Source: Betaproteobacteria bacterium (GTDB lineage Bacteria; Pseudomonadota; Gammaproteobacteria; Burkholderiales; SG8-39). Taken from it: a DNA stretch of 52,628 bases. The DNA is taken from contig CANKMT010000031.1 of assembly GCA_947482825.1 (NCBI GenBank), forward strand, positions 1-52,628, given 5' to 3'. Made by a program: the position numbers and the translations under genes. This document shows, piece by piece, positions 21,839 through 31,015 of the stretch. Numbering within the stretch: the stretch's first letter is position 1; every line of letters starts with the position of its first letter. The notes below the pieces were generated by a model, which did no database searches, was not told the origin of the DNA, and was given only the letters and a program-made list of their open reading frames with translations.

Positions 21839-22912
21839 TCAGGTCAAGCGTTGATAACGCCCGCCGGGCAGCGTAGAAACCAGCCCGTCGAGTTCCAGGC
21901 GCAGCAATTCAGCCGTAACGGCTTCGGCCGGGAGTCCGGCGCGCGCACAAAGCGCATCGATGTCCACCGGATCGAATCCCATGTGCAGCAGCAGGTTGCC
22001 GCTCGCCAGGACTTGCGCGGGCAATGTAGATGCATAGCGCCAGCTGCCAAGCTCCGCCATCACGTCCTCGGCCGAATCAACCAGCTTGGCGCCCTGCTTG
22101 ATCAGCGCATGGCAGCCTTTCGAAAGTGGCGAATGGATCGATCCCGGAATGGCAAAGACGTCCCGTCCTTGTTCGGTCGAAAGACGTGCCGTGATAAGTG
22201 ACCCGCTTCCCAAAGCCGCCTCGACCACGAGGCAGCCGCGCGCCAAGCCGCTGATGAGCCGGTTTCGGCGGGGAAAATTGTGCCCAACGGCCGGCGTTCC
22301 GACTGGGTATTCGCTGAGCAGCAGCCCGCGCGCGGCGATCTCTGCGAATAGAGACGCGTTTGACTGAGGATAGATCACATCGATTCCGGTGCCGAGCACT
22401 GCAATCGTCGACCCCCCCCCGGCGAGACCGCCTCGATGTGCGGCTGCGTCGATCCCCAGCGCGAGGCCGCTCACGATCGTCATGCCTCCTTCACTGAAAG
22501 CCTTGGCAAAAGACTCCGCGTTGCGGATACCTTGCGCGGTGGCATTGCGGCTGCCCACGACGGCAAGCGTTTTCCTGTTCAGGAGTTCCGGATCACCGCG
22601 TGCGTAGAGAAGCGGTGGCGGATCCGGGATTTCGAGCAAGAGCTTGGGATACCCGGAATCTGCGAGCGTGATGACGTGATTCAGTGTCTGCGAAGCCCAC
22701 ACCAGCGCACGTTCGACGGCATCGGAGACTGCCCCTGAGTACAGAGCCCTGGCAGCTTCCAACCCCGCGATCCGGGCCAATTCGGACTTGTCGGCCAGGA
22801 GGATGTTTTCGGGCAGTCCAAACGTGCTTAGGAGCCGCCGGATCGTTGCGGCGCCGAGGCCCGGCGTGAGGCAGAGAGTCAACCACGCTGCGAGCCCCTT
22901 GTTGCGTGTCAT
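21839..22912 (-). CDS. dprA: DNA-processing protein DprA
   Basis: 357 residues. It binds incoming single-stranded DNA and loads RecA during natural transformation. An N-terminal SAM-like helical region (AAWLTLCLTPGLGAATIRRL) precedes the Rossmann fold, with TIVSGLALGIDAAAHRGGL, STIAVLGTGIDVIYPQSN and FPRRNRLISGLARG all highly conserved. A C-terminal winged-helix part (about residues 295-355) is present. Presence of dprA alone does not prove competence, since the gene is widespread. Confidence 0.95.
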   Translation of the reverse strand: MTRNKGLAAWLTLCLTPGLGAATIRRLLSTFGLPENILLADKSELARIAGLEAARALYSGAVSDAVERALVWASQTLNHVITLADSGYPKLLLEIPDPPPLLYARGDPELLNRKTLAVVGSRNATAQGIRNAESFAKAFSEGGMTIVSGLALGIDAAAHRGGLAGGGSTIAVLGTGIDVIYPQSNASLFAEIAARGLLLSEYPVGTPAVGHNFPRRNRLISGLARGCLVVEAALGSGSLITARLSTEQGRDVFAIPGSIHSPLSKGCHALIKQGAKLVDSAEDVMAELGSWRYASTLPAQVLASGNLLLHMGFDPVDIDALCARAGLPAEAVTAELLRLELDGLVSTLPGGRYQRLT

Positions 22913-22942
22913 CCGGGCGGGCAGCGCAGGGGGAAAGGGTAC

Positions 22943-24016
22943 TTAAGGGTTCTGGACGACATCCAGTGGGTTGACCGGCCGCGAAACATCCATGACCAGA
23001 GCATACGATACCCGGTCGAAAACGCGGAACACGAACACCAATCCGTAGCGCTCATCCGGAACCTTGAGGCCGCTCAGCGCGGTATGCTCGATCGCGCCGG
23101 AAAGGGAGCGCTTCTGGCCCACGACGGAACCGAGGCGCAACAGCGCAAGCACATGCCCTACCTCGATGCCGTCAGCCTTGCCGCGGTTAAGCGTGACGAC
23201 AGAATTGCGGCCCCCCTCGCCGACTGTGCCCACGCCGCCATAGATCGACATCACGCGGCCGGAAATCTTGGCGCTCGGCGCATGCGGCGCGTAGTTCGGG
23301 ACCTGTGGAACCCCCGCCGCGACCAAGCGGTCACCGGTGGTGATTTCTTGGTTGGCAGCTATGATCTCGATCGTCGAGGGTTCTCCCTTCTTGCGGACCC
23401 GCGCGGATCCCAGGAAGGTCGCCTCGTATCCGACCGTCAGGTTGCTATCCGGGTCCACCAGGGCTTTGCCGCGCCGATAGACATGCCAGGTCTCCTCCTT
23501 CGCTCCCGAGAGCCCGCGGGCATAGGCAATATTCCCGGCGCCAAGGATCACCCGGTTTTCCTCGGTCGCCATGATGGCGGGGGCATTGTCCAATCCGTTG
23601 GGTTCGATCACCAAAGGACGCGTCAGGTAGGGTTCGATCAGGCTCGGTGGAATGCTCGGGATGGCCCTCGTTTCGGAGGACTCGGCGCGAACCTTGGGCG
23701 AAAGCTTCACCGTGTCGGTGGACTGGACACCCATTTGCCCTTTAGTGCGATCCAGGACCAGCACATCCCCCGGATAGATGCGGTGAGGATTTTTGAGCGT
23801 TTCCCGGTTCATCTCCATCAACTCGGGCCAGCGGTGCGGCGATTCGAGGTAACGCTGGGCGATCGACCAGAGCGTATCGCCTTGGACCACGACATATCGA
23901 TCCGGCGCCGTGGCTTTGATTTCACTTGGCGGAACCTGTGCCGAAACACCGCTCCCAAGCCCGGAACAGGCAACAAAAGCGAGCGTTGTGATAGACTTAC
24001 GGAACCCATTCAGCAT
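22943..24016 (-). CDS. Secreted LysM-domain protein
   Basis: 357 residues from the ATG at 24016, which gives a clean signal peptide (ITTLAFVACSGLGSGVSAQ). An earlier in-frame start would place this signal internally and was rejected. The LysM domain lies near residues 38-90: YVVVQGDTLWSIAQRYL and NPHRIYPGDVLVL. The remaining 260 residues have no motif I can name but are typical of the LysM proteins encoded next to dprA/def in betaproteobacteria. It probably binds peptidoglycan in the periplasm. Divergent from def across a 145-bp spacer with nested inverted repeats. Confidence 0.9.
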   Translation of the reverse strand: MLNGFRKSITTLAFVACSGLGSGVSAQVPPSEIKATAPDRYVVVQGDTLWSIAQRYLESPHRWPELMEMNRETLKNPHRIYPGDVLVLDRTKGQMGVQSTDTVKLSPKVRAESSETRAIPSIPPSLIEPYLTRPLVIEPNGLDNAPAIMATEENRVILGAGNIAYARGLSGAKEETWHVYRRGKALVDPDSNLTVGYEATFLGSARVRKKGEPSTIEIIAANQEITTGDRLVAAGVPQVPNYAPHAPSAKISGRVMSIYGGVGTVGEGGRNSVVTLNRGKADGIEVGHVLALLRLGSVVGQKRSLSGAIEHTALSGLKVPDERYGLVFVFRVFDRVSYALVMDVSRPVNPLDVVQNP

Positions 24017-24092
24017 GGAGCCCCCGTTTTCCGGTCGGCCGGCAAAATCCGCTTGATGAACCCACGTGTCAGCCAAAGTTAGCATAAAGCCC

Positions 24093-24130
24093 AGACAATT
24101 TACATACCGCATTAGATTGTCTACGTAAAT
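24093..24130. promoter_or_regulatory. Nested inverted repeats in the LysM protein/def divergent spacer
   Basis: AGACAAT (24093-24099) pairs perfectly with ATTGTCT (24116-24122). Overlapping it, ATTTACATA (24098-24106) pairs with TACGTAAAT (24122-24130) with one mismatch. The A+T-rich block lies 32-69 bp before def and 77-114 bp before the LysM gene. It could be an operator for both promoters; no known binding consensus was recognised and no promoter is certain. Confidence 0.35.
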
Positions 24131-24161
24131 CGCTCTGTCAGCAAGCTTATTCCCTCTTCCA

Positions 24162-24665
24162 ATGTCGATCCTCAACATTCTGCGCTACCCGGACGCCCGG
24201 CTCCACAAGGTCGCCGCGCCGGTCACCGTTTTCGACGCCCCTCTCAAGAAGCTGGCCTTGGACCTCGCCGAGACTATGTATGCCGCGCCCGGAGTCGGCC
24301 TCGCGGCTTCGCAAGTGGACGTCCACAAACAAGTAATCGTGGTTGATGTGTCCGAGAGGCGCGACTCCCTGATTACGCTCGTCAATCCGGAGATCATTGA
24401 AAGGTCCGGGGAGTCGGATATCGAGGAGGGTTGCCTTTCGGTTCCCGGAATTTACGACACGGTTCCGCGTGCGGAACGAGTCAAGGTCAGAGCTTGGGAC
24501 GCGAACGGCAACTCATTCACCCTCGAGGCCCAAGGTTTGCTTGCCGTGTGTATCCAGCACGAGATGGATCATCTAAAGGGGAAGGTGTTCGTCGAGTACC
24601 TTTCCCAACTCAAGCAGACGCGGGTGCGTGCGAGGCTCGCCAAGCAACTGAGAAAGAGCGCCTAG
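24162..24665 (+). CDS. def: Peptide deformylase
   Basis: 167 residues, the usual size. It removes the N-terminal formyl group from nascent proteins at the ribosome. All three active-site motifs are present: GVGLAASQ (motif 1), EEGCLSVPG with the metal-binding cysteine (motif 2) and [12 protein letters not shown] with two metal-binding histidines and the catalytic Glu (motif 3). It is followed 89 bp later by fmt, which adds the formyl group to initiator tRNA, the common def-fmt pairing. Confidence 0.97.
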   Translation: MSILNILRYPDARLHKVAAPVTVFDAPLKKLALDLAETMYAAPGVGLAASQVDVHKQVIVVDVSERRDSLITLVNPEIIERSGESDIEEGCLSVPGIYDTVPRAERVKVRAWDANGNSFTLEAQGLLAVCIQHEMDHLKGKVFVEYLSQLKQTRVRARLAKQLRKSA

Positions 24666-24754
24666 CGCCGGGGGCGGGATCGCCCCCCGCTCACCGACCG
24701 TTTGCGAATTGCAGCATCTCGCTTCGGGCTGCTTTCGTCCAGCGGATGTCCCTG

Positions 24755-25687
24755 ATGCGACTTGTTTTTGCCGGCACCCCCCACTTTGCGGCCTTTGCGC
24801 TCGCGGCGTTGCTCGAAGCAGGCCACGCGGTCGGCGCAGTGCTTACCCAGCCGGACCGCAAGGCGGGCAGGGGCATGCAACCGGCCGCGAGTCCTGTCAA
24901 GGCGCTTGCTCGCGTTCACGGCCTCGCGGTCTTTCAGCCGGAAAAATTGAATGACGCGGCAACGATTGAACAAGTGCGCGCGCTGGCCCCGGAAGCCCTC
25001 ATTGTTGCAGCGTATGGCTTGATCCTCCCGCGGACGGCACTCGAGATTGCGACCAGGGGCGCGATCAATATCCATGCATCCCTGTTGCCGCGTTGGCGCG
25101 GCGCGGCACCGATTCAGCGTGCACTTCTGGCGGGTGACCGGGAAACCGGGATCACACTCATGCAGATGGACGAGGGTCTGGATACGGGGGCCATACTGGC
25201 GCAGCGAAGCCTTTCGATCGAACCGGAGGAGACCGCAGGTTCCCTGCATGACCGGCTCGCCGTGATGGGAGCACGCATGATCGTCGAACTCCTGGGAGAC
25301 CTGGAACGCGGACCCCTCGCAGCGACCCCGCAACCGGCGCAAGGGGTGACCTACGCCCAGAAGATCGACAAGCGCGAAAGCATGTTGGATTGGCGCAAGG
25401 ATAGTCGCGACCTTGAGCGGCAAGTGCGCGCATTCAATCCTTCGCCAGGCGCGCGATCGACGATCGACGGTATCGAGATCAAGGTGTGGCGTGCGAATCG
25501 CGTCGAGGCGAATGGAGAACCGGGCTGTGTGAATGAGGTGGGTGACTTCGGCATCGTCGTTTACTGCGGAAACGGGGCGTTGGCCCTCGTGGAACTGCAA
25601 CGTGCCGGCGCGAGGCGCCTTGGCGCGCGCGAATTCTTGCGCGGTCATCCGCTAGCGCCGGGTTCGCGCTTTGCACTCCCTGGTTGA
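24755..25687 (+). CDS. fmt: Methionyl-tRNA formyltransferase
   Basis: 310 residues. It formylates Met-tRNA(fMet) using 10-formyltetrahydrofolate. The chain opens [20 protein letters not shown]. The catalytic domain has the family motif [20 protein letters not shown] with the catalytic His, and LDTGAILAQ. The C-terminal OB-fold domain includes [10 protein letters not shown]. An ATG three codons earlier (24746) is also possible. A much longer open frame reaching into def is not conserved. The stop at 25687 directly abuts rsmB. Confidence 0.96.
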   Translation: MRLVFAGTPHFAAFALAALLEAGHAVGAVLTQPDRKAGRGMQPAASPVKALARVHGLAVFQPEKLNDAATIEQVRALAPEALIVAAYGLILPRTALEIATRGAINIHASLLPRWRGAAPIQRALLAGDRETGITLMQMDEGLDTGAILAQRSLSIEPEETAGSLHDRLAVMGARMIVELLGDLERGPLAATPQPAQGVTYAQKIDKRESMLDWRKDSRDLERQVRAFNPSPGARSTIDGIEIKVWRANRVEANGEPGCVNEVGDFGIVVYCGNGALALVELQRAGARRLGAREFLRGHPLAPGSRFALPG

Positions 25688-26956
25688 TTGAAGGTGGTTT
25701 CGCCCGAACTGTCGGCGGTGTTTGCTGCATCCAGCGGCCTGGTGGCGCGCGTTGCCGGCGGGGGGAGCCTTGCTTCGGAACCTTCAGGTTTCGGTCAGAC
25801 GGGTCCCATGCGCGGCGCGACGATGGACATGGTGTACGGCACATTGCGGCGGTTCGGGCGCGGCGACGCAATCATCACTGCCCTCGCGCATCGCGGTGTT
25901 CCGGACGATAGAGTGCGCGCGCTGCTGCTGAGCGCACTCTACGCCATCGAATCCGGGGCCTACGCTGAACATGTGGCCGTCGACCAGGCAGTGAAAGCAT
26001 GTTCGCTCATCGGCAAACATGCGGCGAAACGGTTTGTGAACGGGTTGTTGCGAACGTTCCTGCGCGAGCGAGCTTCGATCGAGAGTGACTTGGCGAAGGA
26101 CCTAGTCGCCCGAACAATGCACCCGGACTGGTGGATCGATGGCGTCCGCAATGCTTATCCGAATGAGTGGCAGCAGGTACTTTCAGCGGGCAACAAGCAT
26201 CCTCCCATGGGCTTGCGGGTGAATCGGCGTCGGAGCAGTGTGGCGGACTATCTTGAGCGGCTGGAACGCGAGTCGATGCACGCACGGTGGCTCGAAGACT
26301 TTTCGCTGCTGCTCGATGCGCCGGTTGGCGTGGACCGCGTGCCGGGGTTCGGGAATGGCGAGGTGTCGGTCCAGGATGTGGGTGCACAGCGCGCCGCGCG
26401 GTACCTCGACCTGACGGACGGGCAACGCGTACTCGATGCCTGCGCAGCGCCAGGCGGCAAAGCCTGCCATATTCTTGAAACCGCAGCAGTGGACCTGCTC
26501 GCACTGGATTCGAACCCTATTCGTTGTGAGCGCATCCGGCAGAACTTCGCCCGCCTTGGGGTCACCGGGGAAATCAAGGTTGCGGACTGCGCGCTTCCCG
26601 AAGACTGGTGGGACGGCCGCTCTTTTGACCGCATCCTTGCTGATGTGCCTTGCACCGCATCCGGAATTGTTCGACGCCACCCCGATATCAAATGGCTGCG
26701 ACGGCCCGGCGATCCAGCGCGGTTCGCGGCCGGGCAATTGCGGACACTCGGTGCCCTGTGGCGGGTGCTGGCTCCGGGTGGTAAATTACTCTACGTAACG
26801 TGCTCGGTCTTCCCGGAGGAGAATGCTGCGGTCCTGGATGCTTTCGCCGCATCGCATGGGGAAGCCCGCAGGCTTGAACTCCCCGGCAACGCGCCGGCGC
26901 AACTTCTTCCCGGCGACGACAACGACGGCTTTTATTTCGCTCTCCTGACAAAGTAA
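25688..26956 (+). CDS. rsmB: 16S rRNA (cytosine(967)-C(5))-methyltransferase RsmB
   Basis: 422 residues if begun at TTG 25688; a GTG at 25694 is an equally good start. It methylates C967 of 16S rRNA. The N-terminal NusB-like RNA-binding domain spans about residues 1-160. The SAM-binding fold has ACAAPGGKACHIL and LLALDSNPIRCERI. The two cysteines lie in ADVPCTASGIVRRHPDIKWL and YVTCSVFPEEN; in this family the second is usually the nucleophile and the first aids release. Coupled to fmt with no gap and followed by the DUF4390 gene four bases later, so all are likely one transcript. Confidence 0.95.
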   Translation: MKVVSPELSAVFAASSGLVARVAGGGSLASEPSGFGQTGPMRGATMDMVYGTLRRFGRGDAIITALAHRGVPDDRVRALLLSALYAIESGAYAEHVAVDQAVKACSLIGKHAAKRFVNGLLRTFLRERASIESDLAKDLVARTMHPDWWIDGVRNAYPNEWQQVLSAGNKHPPMGLRVNRRRSSVADYLERLERESMHARWLEDFSLLLDAPVGVDRVPGFGNGEVSVQDVGAQRAARYLDLTDGQRVLDACAAPGGKACHILETAAVDLLALDSNPIRCERIRQNFARLGVTGEIKVADCALPEDWWDGRSFDRILADVPCTASGIVRRHPDIKWLRRPGDPARFAAGQLRTLGALWRVLAPGGKLLYVTCSVFPEENAAVLDAFAASHGEARRLELPGNAPAQLLPGDDNDGFYFALLTK

Positions 26957-26960
26957 TCCG

Positions 26961-27623
26961 ATGCGCGCATTGCGCGGCCCCTTCTCGATATTGCTGTTGG
27001 CGGTTGCGCTCTCTTGGAGCATGCGGGCGGCTTTCGCCGATGAGATCAAACTGCTCGAGGCGCGGCTCGAGCAAACCGAGGACGGGGTCGTACTCAACGC
27101 CGATTTCGCCTTCGATTTCAATTCGCGGCTGGAACAGGCGGTCACCAACGGCGTGCCTTTGTACTTCGTGGTCGAATTCGATCTGACGCAACCGCGTTGG
27201 TACTGGTTTGATGAAAAGACCGCCACCCGCCGGCGCCAGACACGCCTGTCCTACCACGCCCTTTCACGGCACTACAGGCTGTCAACCGGGCTCCTGCAGC
27301 AGAACTACGCATCGCTAGGCGAAGCGCTGGCGGTGCTGCGCCGAGTGCGCAACTGGCTGGTGCTCGACCGGAGCACGCCGCTGTCCGACGCCAACTACCA
27401 AGCAGCAGTGCGTATGCGGCTGGACCTGAGCCTGCTGCCCAAGCCATTCCAGGTGAACGCCCTGACCAGTCGCGAATGGCATCTCGAGTCGGAATGGCGG
27501 CGGTTCACTTGGCGCCCCGCGCCTGTACAGCCGCCGGGCCCGACGGCGCCTCCTCCGGTGGCTCCCTCTCCAGCCATGACCGTCTTGCCAGGCGATCGGC
27601 GCGAGGAAGGGCCGGCCAAGTGA
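26961..27623 (+). CDS. DUF4390 secreted protein
   Basis: 220 residues. A signal peptide (ILLLAVALSWSMRAAFA) is followed by a beta-rich domain (about 28-185) with LLEARLEQTEDGVVLNADFA, VVEFDLTQPRWYWFDEK and RLSYHALSRHYRLST, the DUF4390 pattern. The tail is Pro-rich (QPPGPTAPPPVAPSPA). Its function is unknown. The gene nearly always stands between rsmB and an NtrY-type kinase in betaproteobacteria, and here the stop overlaps the kinase start. A periplasmic link to the kinase is possible but only inferred from context. Confidence 0.9.
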   Translation: MRALRGPFSILLLAVALSWSMRAAFADEIKLLEARLEQTEDGVVLNADFAFDFNSRLEQAVTNGVPLYFVVEFDLTQPRWYWFDEKTATRRRQTRLSYHALSRHYRLSTGLLQQNYASLGEALAVLRRVRNWLVLDRSTPLSDANYQAAVRMRLDLSLLPKPFQVNALTSREWHLESEWRRFTWRPAPVQPPGPTAPPPVAPSPAMTVLPGDRREEGPAK

Positions 27624-29743
27624 AGACACTGCTGATTCTTGGCACGGCGCTCGGCGGGATCCTCGTGTTCCTGCTGGCCACTGCGAGCGCAAATACTTCG
27701 TTGTTCGCTGCGCACTATTCATTGCTCCTCGGGTTGAACGCCGTATTGGCAGTCGCATTGCTTGCGCTGGTCGGGTACCAGCTCGTTTCGCTCGGGCGCA
27801 GGCTCCGGAGCCGGGTTTTCGGCTCGCGCCTTACGCTACGGTTCCTCGTGCTGTTCGCGACCATGGCGGTCGTTCCCGGGGTGATCGTCTACACAGTATC
27901 CGTACAATTCCTTTCGAAAAGCATCGAGTCCTGGTTCGACGTCAGCGTGGACAGCGCGTTGGAAGGGGGTATCAAACTAGGCCAAGCCGCCGTCGACCAG
28001 ATGCTTGCCGAACTTCACGTCAAGGCGCGCGCCATGGCCGTCGAGCTGGCGGACCGCTCCGACAGCCAGCAGGTCGTAGCGCTGAACCGGTTGCGCCAGC
28101 AGGCCGTGGTCGAGGACGCGGTAGTCGTTGCCGCGAACGGCCGACTCGTCGCAAGCGCCAGCGATAACCTTGCTCAGCTCGTTCCTGAACTACCCAGTTC
28201 GCTCCAGCTGCGCCAAGCGCGAAGCAACCGAGGAGTCACTTCGATCGACTCGCTGCCCGGCAAGCCACTGGGGTTGCGCGCGATAGTGCCGATTTCGGCT
28301 TCGGCGATCTCGGACGAAACGCGTTACCTCCAACTGCGCCAACCGGTGCCCTCGGCTCTGGCGAGAAGCGCTGAAGCGGTCGAGGCGGTCTATGGCGACT
28401 ACCGGAAGCTCTCGCTCTCGCGCCAAGGGCTTAAACACAGCTATATCGTGACGCTGACCCTCGCCCTTCTGATGGCGCTATTCTCCGCCGTTGCCCTGGC
28501 TTTCATCCTATCCGATCGCCTTTCCGCGCCGCTCTCCGATCTAGCGCAGGCCACACAGTCGGTGGCGCGAGGCGACTTCTCAAAGCGCATGCCTGTGACC
28601 AGCCGCGACGAACTCGGCGTGCTCCTTGAGTCCTTCAACAGCATGACACGGCAGTTGGACGAAGCACGGCAGGTCGTCGAGTCCAACCGGCTCCTGCTCG
28701 AGACGGCGAAGGCCAGGCTTGAAAACATCCTCGCGAACCTTTCAGCCGGCGTGCTGGTATTCGACCCGGAGTTGAGGCTGTCGATCTTCAACCATGGCGC
28801 GGCGGCGATCCTGGGCCGGGAACTCGGCGCGCTGAGCGGCAAGGCGCTCGGCGAGTGGGATGGATTCGAATCCTTTGCCAAACCCGTGCGCGAGGCTTTT
28901 GCCACGCCTGGCGGCAAGAGCTGGCAACTGGAGTTGGTGCTTCCCGGCAGCGGCAAGACGCTGCTGGCGCGCGGAACCCCGCTACCCTCGGGTTTTGTGC
29001 TCGTTTTTGATGACGTCACTCAACTGATACAGGCACAAAGGGCCACCGCCTGGGCCGAAGTCGCGCGGCGCCTGGCGCACGAGATCAAGAATCCGCTTAC
29101 GCCGATCCAGCTTTCCGCCGAGCGCCTCGAGATGAAGCTCGCCGACAAACTTGGCCCGGAAGACAGCGAGACGCTCAGGCGCGGCTCGCGGACCATCGTA
29201 AACCAGGTTGCCGCGCTCAAGGCGATGGTTGATGACTTCCGCGATTACGCCCGTCTGCCGGCCCCTGTGCTGGCCGGCCTCGACCTGAACGCGCTGGTGT
29301 CTGAAGTCCTGACCCTGTATGAAACCTCGGGTGTTCAGATCCGGCGCGACCTCGCGGCGAATCTTCCCCAGGTACTCGCCGACTCCTCGCAGATCCGCCA
29401 GGTCCTGCACAATCTCGTCCAGAACGCGCAGGATGCGCTCGGTGCGGCCGGGACGCCGGGTTCCGTCATCGAGGTGAGCACTGAGCCGGCCGACGGCACC
29501 GGGGTGCGTCTAGTGGTGAGCGACAATGGCAGCGGTTTCCCAGAGGAGCTCATGGCGAGGATCTTCGAGCCCTATGTCACCACGAAGTCCCGCGGCACGG
29601 GCCTTGGGCTGGCCATAGTCAAGAAGATCGTCGACGAGCACCACGGCGAGATCGCAATCGACAATCGTCCGCGTCTCGGGGCTGCCGTAAGTATCGTGCT
29701 GCCGATCCTGGGTAGCGGCAGTACCTCGGCCAAGGCGGCCTGA
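27620..29743 (+). CDS. ntrY: NtrY-like membrane sensor histidine kinase
   Basis: About 707 residues from a GTG at 27620 that overlaps the upstream stop, with GAGGAAGG nine bases before it. Three N-terminal membrane helices (to about residue 100), a roughly 170-residue extracytoplasmic segment and a fourth helix (near 275-300) precede a HAMP domain (DRLSAPLSDLAQATQSVARG). A PAS domain follows (ILANLSAGVLVFDPEL). The kinase has RRLAHEIKNPLTPIQLSAER with the phospho-accepting His near 487, NLVQNAQDAL, DNGSGFP and GTGLGLAIVKKIV. Its partner is the response regulator 2 bp downstream. Signal unknown; in other bacteria NtrYX senses nitrogen or redox state. Confidence 0.93.
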   Translation: MKTLLILGTALGGILVFLLATASANTSLFAAHYSLLLGLNAVLAVALLALVGYQLVSLGRRLRSRVFGSRLTLRFLVLFATMAVVPGVIVYTVSVQFLSKSIESWFDVSVDSALEGGIKLGQAAVDQMLAELHVKARAMAVELADRSDSQQVVALNRLRQQAVVEDAVVVAANGRLVASASDNLAQLVPELPSSLQLRQARSNRGVTSIDSLPGKPLGLRAIVPISASAISDETRYLQLRQPVPSALARSAEAVEAVYGDYRKLSLSRQGLKHSYIVTLTLALLMALFSAVALAFILSDRLSAPLSDLAQATQSVARGDFSKRMPVTSRDELGVLLESFNSMTRQLDEARQVVESNRLLLETAKARLENILANLSAGVLVFDPELRLSIFNHGAAAILGRELGALSGKALGEWDGFESFAKPVREAFATPGGKSWQLELVLPGSGKTLLARGTPLPSGFVLVFDDVTQLIQAQRATAWAEVARRLAHEIKNPLTPIQLSAERLEMKLADKLGPEDSETLRRGSRTIVNQVAALKAMVDDFRDYARLPAPVLAGLDLNALVSEVLTLYETSGVQIRRDLAANLPQVLADSSQIRQVLHNLVQNAQDALGAAGTPGSVIEVSTEPADGTGVRLVVSDNGSGFPEELMARIFEPYVTTKSRGTGLGLAIVKKIVDEHHGEIAIDNRPRLGAAVSIVLPILGSGSTSAKAA

Positions 29744-29745
29744 AT

Positions 29746-30993
29746 ATGGCGCAGATCCTCGTAGTCGATGACGAAGTCGGCATCCGCGAACTCCTTTCGG
29801 AGATCCTTGCCGACGAAGGCCATCAGGTCGTCCTCGCCGAAAATGCCGGCGCGGCGAGGCGCGCGCGCGCGGCCCAAAGGCCGGACCTGGTCCTGCTCGA
29901 TATCTGGATGCCGGACACCGACGGGATATCGCTTTTGAAGGAATGGGCAGCCAATGGGCAACTCACCATGCCGGTGGTGATGATGTCCGGTCACGGGACG
30001 ATCGAGACGGCGGTCGAGGCAACCCGCATCGGCGCGCTTGACTACCTCGAGAAACCGATCGCGCTCCAGCGCCTGCTCACGACTGTGAAGCGCGCCTTGC
30101 GCAACCAGGATGTGCCGGTTTCGCGCCGGTTGTCCCTTTCAGCGCTGGGCCGCTCGCCCGTGCTGGGTGACTTGAAGAAGCGCCTCGCCCAACTGGCGCA
30201 GATCGGCACCCCGTTGATGCTTCGCGGCGAGCGCGGCATGCAGGCGGAAATGTTTGTGCGCCACCTGCTGGCAGCCGGAGCGCCGTTTGTGACCGGCGCT
30301 GACGCCCTGAACGAACCACCCTCGGAAGTGCTGGCGCGTGCAGCCGGAGGCATCCTTTTCGTCCCCGACCTTCTGCGCTTGACGCGCAGCGAGCAGAAGA
30401 ACCTTGATTTCCTCCTCGTGCGAGCCGAAAAGCACAAGGCGAGGGTTGTCTCTTTTTCGACCGTCGAGCCGCAGCGGCTGGTAACCGAGCACGATTTCGA
30501 TCCCGACCTCGCAGCCCGCCTCTCCGAGCTTGTCATTGCGCTACCCTCGGTGCGCGAATTCGCCGAGGAGATCCCGGAGATCGCGGCGCTGGTGCTGGGA
30601 CAACTGGTCGAGGCCAGGGCCTGCCCGCCGCGGAGACTTTCGACGGCGTCGCTGAACGCATTGCGCCACCATTCATGGCCCGGCAACCTTGCCCAACTCG
30701 ACGCGGTAGTCAGGAACCTTGCCCTCACGGCGCTGGAAGAGGAGGTACGGCTTGCGGATGTCGAGCGTGTCCTTGCGGCGCATTCCGCCCCGGTTGCCGC
30801 CGGGGAGCTGCCACTTGACCAGCCCTATCGCCAAGCCCGCGACGCGTTCGAGCGTTTGTACTTCGAGTACCAACTCGCGCGCGAGAACGGGAGCATGTCC
30901 AAGGTCGCCGAGCGCACAGGCATCGAACGCACCCACCTGTACCGCAAGCTGAAAGCACTCGGCTTGCCGGTGGGTCGCCGCGAGGAGACTTGA
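29746..30993 (+). CDS. ntrX: NtrX-like response regulator with degenerate AAA+ domain
   Basis: 415 residues. The receiver domain has acidic residues in VVDDE, the phospho-accepting Asp52 in LVLLDIWMPDTDG and Lys103 in EKP. The central region aligns in order with a sigma-54 activator ATPase but is eroded. Walker A is GERGMQAE (161-168) without the G-K-[S/T] core. The Walker B site reads GGILFVPDLL instead of GGTLFLDE, and no GAFTGA loop exists. The WPGNLAQLDAVVRNL end is kept. A Fis-type HTH closes the protein (MSKVAERTGIERTHLYRKLK). It should bind DNA in response to phosphorylation but is unlikely to activate sigma-54 polymerase by ATP hydrolysis. Confidence 0.92.
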   Translation: MAQILVVDDEVGIRELLSEILADEGHQVVLAENAGAARRARAAQRPDLVLLDIWMPDTDGISLLKEWAANGQLTMPVVMMSGHGTIETAVEATRIGALDYLEKPIALQRLLTTVKRALRNQDVPVSRRLSLSALGRSPVLGDLKKRLAQLAQIGTPLMLRGERGMQAEMFVRHLLAAGAPFVTGADALNEPPSEVLARAAGGILFVPDLLRLTRSEQKNLDFLLVRAEKHKARVVSFSTVEPQRLVTEHDFDPDLAARLSELVIALPSVREFAEEIPEIAALVLGQLVEARACPPRRLSTASLNALRHHSWPGNLAQLDAVVRNLALTALEEEVRLADVERVLAAHSAPVAAGELPLDQPYRQARDAFERLYFEYQLARENGSMSKVAERTGIERTHLYRKLKALGLPVGRREET

Positions 30994-31015
30994 ACTGGAC
31001 CATGTTCGCGTTCCG

